Shown piece by piece: positions 6,893 to 12,464 of a stretch of DNA of 12,464 nt. Every line of letters starts with the position of its first letter. Position 1 is the stretch's first letter. Source of the DNA: UBA12567 sp964598425. GTDB lineage: Bacteria; Planctomycetota; Phycisphaerae; Phycisphaerales; SM1A02. Below the pieces are notes generated by a model, which was not told the origin of the DNA, ran no database searches, and saw only the letters and a program-made list of their open reading frames with translations. The DNA lies in NCBI GenBank assembly GCA_964598425.1, contig CAZRBV010000050.1, forward strand, positions 1-12,464. The letters run 5' to 3'. Made by a program: the position numbers and the translations under genes.

Positions 6893-6903
6893 TACATGAT
6901 AAT
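6893..6903 (-). promoter_or_regulatory. AT-rich box upstream of ric, shared with ThDP-enzyme leader
   Basis: TACATGATAAT here is identical to 346-356. On the ric strand it reads ATTATCATGTA, continuing TTATTCGG. Both TATCAT and TATTAT in this stretch could be a -10 hexamer. It lies 57 nt upstream of the ric start. The local sequence is strongly AT-rich in a GC-rich window, as expected of a promoter or regulator site. Confidence 0.4.
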
Positions 6904-6992
6904 CTTGTCCAGAATTGGTCGCCCGTGGCCCGAAGGATGGGGGCTGGCGGTTTGATGGGTGTCCACGATTGGGGGTTGCCAGAGGGCCATCG

Positions 6993-7024
6993 GGGGTAAA
7001 GCCGCCTGAGAGGCTCAAAACCCC
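6993..7024 (+). promoter_or_regulatory. Composite hairpin upstream of nar operon
   Basis: The outer stem GGGGT/ACCCC (6993-6997 with 7020-7024) encloses an AA/CAAA internal loop. An inner stem follows, AGCC/GGCT (7000-7003 with 7012-7015), or alternatively GCCT/AGGC (7004-7007 with 7011-7014). It lies about 120-150 nt before the start of the first nar-operon gene. Whether it is transcribed is unknown. It matches no riboswitch consensus that I could recall. Confidence 0.3.
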
Positions 7025-7025
7025 T

Positions 7026-7080
7026 ATATTGCCCATCCAAAATAGATTTAGCGATATCTAGACAAACAAGTCGGCAATAT
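7026..7080 (+). promoter_or_regulatory. Nested inverted repeats in AT-rich nar control region
   Basis: The outer arms ATATTGCC (7026-7033) and GGCAATAT (7073-7080) are a perfect 8-bp inverted repeat. Nested nearly coaxially inside is TAGAT (7043-7047) with ATCTA (7056-7060). The stretch is AT-rich and sits 61-115 nt upstream of ATG 7141, where promoter and activator sites of the nar operon are expected. No clean FNR box (TTGATN4ATCAA) and no convincing -35/-10 pair is visible. Confidence 0.4.
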
Positions 7081-7124
7081 GTATCGTGCTTTCGTTCACA
7101 AATGGACAGACGCCAGGCAGGTAT

Positions 7125-7130
7125 GAGGAG
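7125..7130 (+). promoter_or_regulatory. Ribosome binding site selecting start 7141
   Basis: GAGGAG lies 10 nt before ATG 7141. The alternatives are ATG 7102 (no site), ATG 7123 (AGG motifs only 1-7 nt away) and ATG 7150 (19 nt away). ATG 7141 is best supported, although ATG 7123 cannot be excluded. Confidence 0.5.
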
Positions 7131-7140
7131 TGCGGCGCCA

Positions 7141-7911
7141 ATGGTCAGTATGAAGCATGCGGTCTCCGAGCGACTCGCGTCGCTCCGTGATCCGAAAACG
7201 AAGGCAGATCTGATGACTGCCGGTTTGGTCACAGACGTAGCAGTCGACGAGTCGATCGTTCGTGTGGAACTCTCCTCGCCGAATGGCGACGCGTTTGGGC
7301 ACGATGCCCTCGCGGCGGCAATCAAGCGAGAACTCGGCGGCATCGATGGTGTCGACCGCGTTCGAGTGAGTTGGCCGAAGGAGCCCACCTGCGGATGCGG
7401 CAGCACGAACGGAGCCTGCGACGAGCAGGCGTTCTCGCTTCCGGTCCTTGATCCTGAAACCGCCCGTCTGCATCAGTCAGGCATTGCGGAAGATTCGGGC
7501 TTCGGCGAGGGTGGCCCCGAGCCGCTTCCTTCTCCCGAAATGGATCTTCCCAACGAACACTGGGATGGCTGGCCATCTGTACCGCAGTGGGATGTCGATC
7601 CTACGGACACCACGCTCACCAGCGGCGAAGAACATGTTCGCCTCGAAGGTTGGGACTTTGAGATCTGGTGGCAGCAGCACCCCGATGAACTGACCTACGT
7701 CGCCATTCAGGCGATGAGCGATGACCCGGTGACAGGCGGTCCCGAGCGGAAGCACCCGATCGGCCGCAATGTCGTCGTCAATCTTGTCTATGACCAGCGA
7801 CGCGAGTCCGTCGTTGCGGTGTACGGCACCGCCCGCGATTTCCGTCCATTCATTGAAGCGTTCCGAATCGGCTGCGGCCTCTCGCCCCAGTCACAGGAGA
7901 CCGAGGCATGA
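7141..7911 (+). CDS. Nar-operon protein with DUF59/MIP18-like N-terminal domain
   Basis: The product is 256 aa from this start. Residues about 5-79 resemble the DUF59 (MIP18, Fe-S assembly P) domain seen in SufT and at the N-terminus of Mrp/ApbC. They read LRDPKTKADLMTAGLVTDVAV, then alternating strands and VDRVRVSWPKEP, with about the usual domain length. A C-x-C-x6-C cluster (Cys84, Cys86, Cys93) follows, then an acidic, proline-rich linker (about 113-165). A second folded-looking part (about 166-248) is rich in Trp and beta strands: WDFEIWWQQH, RNVVVNLVYD and SVVAVYGTARDF. I do not recognise that second part. The stop overlaps the narG start as ATGA, and a narG ribosome site lies within this gene, so the two are translationally coupled. 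A role in loading or maturing the Fe-S or Mo centre of nitrate reductase is inferred from domain and context only. Confidence 0.8.
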   Translation: MVSMKHAVSERLASLRDPKTKADLMTAGLVTDVAVDESIVRVELSSPNGDAFGHDALAAAIKRELGGIDGVDRVRVSWPKEPTCGCGSTNGACDEQAFSLPVLDPETARLHQSGIAEDSGFGEGGPEPLPSPEMDLPNEHWDGWPSVPQWDVDPTDTTLTSGEEHVRLEGWDFEIWWQQHPDELTYVAIQAMSDDPVTGGPERKHPIGRNVVVNLVYDQRRESVVAVYGTARDFRPFIEAFRIGCGLSPQSQETEA

Positions 7912-10900
7912 CTGTTGGATCCAATGGCAGCACGGCAGCAGGATCTCGCTGGTTCCGCGTAGCCGATGAGCCGCGTGACTGGGAAGAGTTCTACCGCGAG
8001 CGATGGTCCTATGACCGAACGGTTCGCACCAGTCACAGCGTCAACTGCTCGGGCTCGTGTTCGTGGGAAGTGTTTGTCAAGAACGGCCTGATCTGCTGGG
8101 AACTCCAGAAGACCGACTGGCCGCAGATTCGAGACGACACGCCGAGCTACGAGCCGCGAGGATGCCAGCGAGGCATTTCTGCGTCGTGGTATCCCTACAG
8201 CCCGGTTCGCCCCAAGTACCCGTATGTCCGTGGCGTCCTGCTTGAGTACTACGAGCAAGAGCGGGCCTCGGGCAAAGACCCTGTGGAGGCTTACGGCGCC
8301 ATTGTTGAGGACGCCGAGCGAAAGGCGACCTATCGCAATGCCCGAGGCAAGGCCGGGTGGCGGCGGGCCAGTTGGGATCTCGCGACCGAGATCTGGGCTG
8401 CCTCGATCATCTACACGACGAAGACATACGGCCCGGACCATCTGGCTTCGTTCTCGCCCATTCCGGCGATGAGCATGGTCAGCTTCCTGGGGGGCCACCG
8501 ACTGTGCAACCTGCTTGGCGGAACGATGCTCAGCTTCTACGAGTGGTACCACGATCTGCCGCACATCATGCCCATGATGTGGGGCGATCAGACCGACGTG
8601 GGTGAGTCCGCCGACTGGTATCAGAGCACCTACTGGATCGTCATGGGATCGAATCTCCCGATGACCCGAACACCCGATGCCCATTTCGCATCGGAACACA
8701 AATACAACGGCGGCAAGATCGTCAACCTGGCGCCGAACTACTCGGACATGACCAAGTTCGCGGATCTCTGGGTTCCGGTGCAGCCCGGCACGGATGCGGC
8801 ATTCATCATGTCCTGCATTCATGTCATCCTGCAGGAGTTCCACATCGACCGGCGGGCCGAGTACTTCTACGACTACGTCAAGCAGTACACGAACCTGCCG
8901 TTCGTCGTGCAGCTTGAGAAGCAGGATGACGGCTCGTATCTCTCTGGCCGCTTCATGCGGGCGAGTGATTTCAGCGAGTACGCCGGCGAAGAGAACGCCG
9001 AGTGGAAGATCGTGCAGCTTGAGCAGGGGACTGACGCCGTCAGATTGCCCGTCGGCACGCTTGGATACCGCTGGGAAGAGCAGAACACCGGGCGCTGGAA
9101 CCTCAAGAGCGAAGACTTCACGGGGTCCGAGTTCGATCCCATGCTCTCCTGCATGGGTGAAGACGGCTCATTCGATGAGGTGCAGGTGCAGTTCGCGGAC
9201 TTCACCGACACCTTCGATCTCGAACTCGGAACCACGCCCGGCAAGGGCCGCGACGCAGTCGCGCACAGCCGGGGTGTTCCAGTCAAGCGAGTCCGCAACA
9301 AGGATGGTGAAGAGGTCATCGTGACAACTGCGTACGACCTGCTGCTTGCGCAGGTTGGCGTCCGCCGTGGCTTGTCGGGTGCCTATCCGGCTGACTACGA
9401 CGACGCATCGTCGCCGTTCACTCCGGCATGGCAGGAGCAGGAGACCGGCTGCAGCCGTGATCTCGTGACCCGCGTGGCGCGTGAATGGGCGGACAACGCC
9501 GAGAAGACCCAGGGCAAGAGCATGTTCATCACCGGTTCAGGTGTTCTGCACTGGTATCAGGGCGGACCGCTCATCTACCGCTCGATGGCGGTCATGGGCA
9601 TTCTGACCGGCTGCATGGGCCGCAACGGTGGCGGCTTCAATCACTATGTCGGCACCGAAAAGATTCGCCCCTACGCGGCCATCGGCACGCTCGGTGGTGC
9701 CAGCGACTGGACGCATACGCCGCGGCACGCCAACAGTACGTCGTACTTCTACTTCCACACGGATCAGTATCGCTACGACGGCATGGAACTCGACCCGATC
9801 TGGGCGCCGTGGGCCAAACGCTTCCCCGAGAAGGCTGGCAATCACGTTGCCGATGTCGATCTGTTCGCCGTTCGCAATGGTTGGCTGCCCTTCTACCCGC
9901 AGATCGACAAGAAGAATCCGATCGAGCTCCTCAAGGAAGCTCGCGGCGCTGGCGCAGACACCGATGAGAAAGTCGGCAAGTACGTGGCCGACCAGTTCTC
10001 CCAGGGCAAGGAACGATTTGCGCTTGAAGATGTCGACGCCGATGAGAACCATCCCAAGGTTCTCTGGGTGTGGCGTGGCAACCTGATTGGCACGAGCATG
10101 CGAGGGCATGAATACGGGCTCAAGCATCTCATGGGCACGCACAACAACGTGCTCGGTGAAGATCGATCCAAGGATCTCATCAAGGGGATCGATTGGCACG
10201 AGGACGCTCCGACGGGCAAGCTTGATCTCATGGTCAGCGTCAACCTTCGCATGGACTCGACGGCCAACTACGCCGACATCGTCCTGCCGACGGCCCACTG
10301 GTATGAAAAGTACGACCTGACCTGCAGCGATCTGCACTCGTTCTTCCATCCGTTCACGCCTGCCCATGATCCGCCATGGGAGGCCAAGGACGATTGGAAT
10401 GCGTTCAAGGCATGCGCCGCCAAGGTCAGCGAGCTGGCCGCGAAGCATCTGCCCGGCGAGTTCGAAGATCTCGTCATGACGCCGATGATCACCGACTCGA
10501 AGGACGAGATGGCCCAGCCAATGGGCGAGATCAACGACTGGCACGCTGGCGACGTCGAAGCCATTCCTGGCAAGACGTTCCCGAAAGTGAAGACTGTCGT
10601 TCGTGACTATACGAAGATTCTCGACAAGTACACCACGTTCGGTCCTCGGGTCTGCGCCCCGAATGGCTACGGATGCAAGGGCATCTCCGGCGACCTGACC
10701 GAGGTGTACGAGGATCTCAAGTCCAGTTATCTGGTTGGTGAGAAGGACGGGCATCCATCGCTTGAAAAGGCGCAGCAGGTGGCGGAAGTCATTCTGCGGA
10801 TCTCGCCCGAGAGCGATGGCGAAGTGTCGCACATGCTCTTCAAGAATCTCGAGAAGCGGTGCGGCGTTCCGTTGGCGCATCTTGTGGAAGGTGATACCGA

Positions 10901-11690
10901 GGTCCACCATCACTACCCGGATCTGCAGTCACAGCCGCGCCGAAGCATGACTTCACCGCACTGGTCTGCGATTGAGGGCCCCGGCCGGACGTACGCTCCA
11001 TGGACGCTCAATGTCGAGACGCTCAAGCCGTGGCATACGCTGACCGGTCGGCAGGAGATCTACTACGACCATCAGGCTTACCGCGATTTGGGCGAGGCAC
11101 TCCCGACATACAAGCCACCAGTCGACATGGTCAAGATCGGCGACTGCCAGCCCGATAAGGCAGCCCCAGGTAAAACCAAGGTCTTCCGCTACCTCACGCC
11201 TCACGGCAAGTGGTCCATTCACAGCATGTTCTGGGATACATGGCAGATGCTCAATCTGTTCCGTGGTGGCCAGGTCGTCTGGATCAACGACGAGGATGCT
11301 CGGGAGATCGACGTCGTGGACAACGACTGGATCGAGGTCTACAACGAAAACGGTATCTGCAATGTGCGAGCTGTCTTGAGTGGGACAATTCCGCGAGGCA
11401 GCGTGATCTTCTATCACTCCTCCGAGCGACACGTCAATGTCCCGTTCTCGCCGCTCGCTCGCGAGCGAGGGATGTCCGACCTCCGTGGCGGCAACAACAA
11501 CGCCCCCACGCGGGTGATGATGAATCCGTCCACCATGATCGGCGGATATGCGAACTGGACCTACTTCCTCAACTATCAGGGCCCGAGTCCGTCGGAGCGA
11601 GATTGTGCGGTCATGATCCGCAAGATGCCGCTTGCCGCCGGAAAGCAGAAGGTCATCTACGAAGACAAGGACATCGCCAAGCTTCCGTGA
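7908..11690 (+). CDS. narG: Respiratory nitrate reductase alpha subunit NarG (Mo-bisMGD catalytic subunit)
   Basis: The 1260-aa product is close to E. coli NarG in length (1247) and collinear with it. The FS0 [4Fe-4S] ligands His43, Cys47, Cys51 and Cys86 (HSVNCSGSCSW and EPRGCQRG) have exactly the E. coli spacing. Asp216 in FYEWYHDLP lies 173 residues after His43, as does the Mo ligand Asp222 in E. coli. YGPDHLASFSPIPAMSMVS, WGDQTDVGESADWY and GSNLPMTRTPDAHFASEHKY are further NarG signatures. It reduces nitrate to nitrite with electrons passed through NarH. The N-terminus has no twin-arginine signal, so the catalytic site should face the cytoplasm. AGGAGA lies 7 nt before the ATG. A nitrite-oxidising NxrA of the cytoplasmic type is closely related, but the ric/DUF59 context gives no support for that reading. 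Confidence 0.97.
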   Translation: MTVGSNGSTAAGSRWFRVADEPRDWEEFYRERWSYDRTVRTSHSVNCSGSCSWEVFVKNGLICWELQKTDWPQIRDDTPSYEPRGCQRGISASWYPYSPVRPKYPYVRGVLLEYYEQERASGKDPVEAYGAIVEDAERKATYRNARGKAGWRRASWDLATEIWAASIIYTTKTYGPDHLASFSPIPAMSMVSFLGGHRLCNLLGGTMLSFYEWYHDLPHIMPMMWGDQTDVGESADWYQSTYWIVMGSNLPMTRTPDAHFASEHKYNGGKIVNLAPNYSDMTKFADLWVPVQPGTDAAFIMSCIHVILQEFHIDRRAEYFYDYVKQYTNLPFVVQLEKQDDGSYLSGRFMRASDFSEYAGEENAEWKIVQLEQGTDAVRLPVGTLGYRWEEQNTGRWNLKSEDFTGSEFDPMLSCMGEDGSFDEVQVQFADFTDTFDLELGTTPGKGRDAVAHSRGVPVKRVRNKDGEEVIVTTAYDLLLAQVGVRRGLSGAYPADYDDASSPFTPAWQEQETGCSRDLVTRVAREWADNAEKTQGKSMFITGSGVLHWYQGGPLIYRSMAVMGILTGCMGRNGGGFNHYVGTEKIRPYAAIGTLGGASDWTHTPRHANSTSYFYFHTDQYRYDGMELDPIWAPWAKRFPEKAGNHVADVDLFAVRNGWLPFYPQIDKKNPIELLKEARGAGADTDEKVGKYVADQFSQGKERFALEDVDADENHPKVLWVWRGNLIGTSMRGHEYGLKHLMGTHNNVLGEDRSKDLIKGIDWHEDAPTGKLDLMVSVNLRMDSTANYADIVLPTAHWYEKYDLTCSDLHSFFHPFTPAHDPPWEAKDDWNAFKACAAKVSELAAKHLPGEFEDLVMTPMITDSKDEMAQPMGEINDWHAGDVEAIPGKTFPKVKTVVRDYTKILDKYTTFGPRVCAPNGYGCKGISGDLTEVYEDLKSSYLVGEKDGHPSLEKAQQVAEVILRISPESDGEVSHMLFKNLEKRCGVPLAHLVEGDTEVHHHYPDLQSQPRRSMTSPHWSAIEGPGRTYAPWTLNVETLKPWHTLTGRQEIYYDHQAYRDLGEALPTYKPPVDMVKIGDCQPDKAAPGKTKVFRYLTPHGKWSIHSMFWDTWQMLNLFRGGQVVWINDEDAREIDVVDNDWIEVYNENGICNVRAVLSGTIPRGSVIFYHSSERHVNVPFSPLARERGMSDLRGGNNNAPTRVMMNPSTMIGGYANWTYFLNYQGPSPSERDCAVMIRKMPLAAGKQKVIYEDKDIAKLP

Positions 11691-11730
11691 TGGTCACGCT
11701 TTCGATGAGACATAACTGGAGATCCTGCTG

Positions 11731-12464
11731 ATGCAGATCAAACAACAGATGGGCATGGTGTTCAACCTTGACAAGTGCTTGGGGTGCAACACCTGTACGG
11801 TGGCCTGCAAGAACGTGTGGACCAACCGCGAAGGCGCGGAATACATGTTCTGGAACAACGTGGAAACAAAGCCGGGCATGGGCTATCCCAAGCGATGGGA
11901 AGACCAGGAGCGGTATCGCGGCGGCTGGAAGCAGTCCGGCGGTAACGGTCCAAAGCTCCGCATCGGTTCGCGGTTCTGGACCATGATGAACCTGTTCTAC
12001 AACCCGGTCATGCCGCAGATGGAAGAGTACTACGGCAAGGGGCCGGTCACGTACACGTACGAAGATCTCCATTCGGAGAAGTCAACGAAGTACTCGCAGC
12101 CCGTAGCCAGACCAAAGTCGATGATCACCGGCGAAGAGAATGTCGACATCACGTATGGCGTGAACTGGGAGGACAACGGCGCCGGCGCGACCTACGACGG
12201 AAGCGGCGGGGCCGAGATGAACTTCGACGGGATGAGTGAGGAAGAGAAGAAGTCCTTCCTCTCCTTCCGAGATTCGTTCATGATGTATCTACCGCGGATT
12301 TGCAATCACTGCATGAATGCGGCCTGCGTTGGTGGGTGCCCAAGCGGCGCTGGCTACAAGCGTGAGGAAGACGGTGTCGTGCTGATCGATCAGAATCGCT
12401 GCCGCGCATGGCGGTACTGCGTGTCGGCCTGCCCGTACAAGAAGCCGTACTACAACTGGCGGAC
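11731..12464 (+). CDS. narH: Respiratory nitrate reductase beta subunit NarH, N-terminal part (partial)
   Basis: 244 codons are visible and the right edge cuts the gene at roughly half the family length (about 500 aa). NarH carries electrons from the NarI heme protein to NarG through four Fe-S clusters. Visible ligand sets are CLGCNTCTVAC (Cys16, 19, 22, 26), CNHCMNAACVGGC (Cys191, 194, 199, 203) and CRAWRYCVSAC (Cys224, Cys230, Cys234), where Trp227 replaces a Cys as in the [3Fe-4S] site of E. coli NarH. WNNVETKPGMGYP and SQPVARPKSMITGE also match the family. The ATG has a GGAG site 9 nt upstream and lies 40 nt after narG. narJ and narI would be expected beyond the window. Confidence 0.97.
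   Translation, partial: MQIKQQMGMVFNLDKCLGCNTCTVACKNVWTNREGAEYMFWNNVETKPGMGYPKRWEDQERYRGGWKQSGGNGPKLRIGSRFWTMMNLFYNPVMPQMEEYYGKGPVTYTYEDLHSEKSTKYSQPVARPKSMITGEENVDITYGVNWEDNGAGATYDGSGGAEMNFDGMSEEEKKSFLSFRDSFMMYLPRICNHCMNAACVGGCPSGAGYKREEDGVVLIDQNRCRAWRYCVSACPYKKPYYNWR

Noticed and set aside
6889..6907. NsrR-type operator upstream of ric
   Set aside because: The AT-rich stretch faintly resembles NsrR half-sites, but the expected dyad symmetry is missing.
6993..7024. Thiamine (TPP) riboswitch, suggested by CCTGAGAGG
   Set aside because: Only the CTGAGA core matches. The second conserved half, with a GAACCTGAT-like segment, is absent.
7788..8843. 351-codon minus-strand ORF
   Set aside because: It is a shadow of the DUF59-like gene and the start of narG, with no motif.
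9537..10913. 458-codon minus-strand ORF
   Set aside because: It lies fully antisense to narG, whose conserved residues are unambiguous. Long antisense frames are common in GC-rich coding DNA.

Overview
This looks like the chromosome of a Planctomycetota bacterium, probably of the Phycisphaerae. The window has high GC. It encodes a secreted sugar-dehydrogenase-like protein with a C-terminal duplicated EF-hand/dockerin-like tail ending in an AxW motif, a style common in that class. It also has a monomeric isocitrate dehydrogenase and small secreted proteins without obvious relatives. The taxonomic call is an inference from gene style; the window has no rRNA or other marker.

Layout. A ThDP-dependent enzyme of the pyruvate oxidase type runs off the left edge on the minus strand (<1..286). 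Its leader, with a hairpin and an AT-rich box, lies at 287-412. On the plus strand a doubtful small TPR-like ORF (413..733) overlaps a secreted PQQ-dehydrogenase-like propeller protein (721..2106). The monomeric NADP-dependent isocitrate dehydrogenase follows (2189..4450); every catalytic residue I could recall from the Azotobacter enzyme is present. A tiny two-helix membrane protein (4451..4645, minus) ends flush against its stop codon. Divergent from that are an unrecognised exported protein (4749..5558) and a NimA-like flavin-binding protein (5587..6153). The last codons and stop of the latter lie in a short REP-like palindrome (6127-6157).

Respiratory block. From 6165 onward the genes concern nitrate respiration. 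A Ric/ScdA-type di-iron iron-sulfur cluster repair protein (6165..6836, minus) is transcribed away from a nar operon. The operon has a protein with an N-terminal DUF59/MIP18-like domain (7141..7911), then narG (7908..11690) overlapping it by ATGA, then narH (11731..>12464, cut by the right edge). NarG keeps the His-Cys3 FS0 ligands and the Mo-ligand Asp at exactly the E. coli spacing. It has no twin-arginine signal, so I infer a cytoplasm-facing nitrate reductase. Ric would repair Fe-S clusters damaged by NO arising from nitrite. The DUF59-like protein may help mature the Fe-S/Mo subunits.

The most interesting unexplained material is non-coding. The ThDP enzyme and ric share an 11-bp box plus a strong hairpin at nearly the same distance from their start codons. 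The ric leader carries two mutually exclusive hairpins. The nar leader carries two successive structured elements. The DUF59-like nar-operon protein, with its unrecognised C-terminal half, is the best protein candidate for undescribed biology. I saw no CRISPR array, tRNA, rRNA, intact insertion sequence or defence system.
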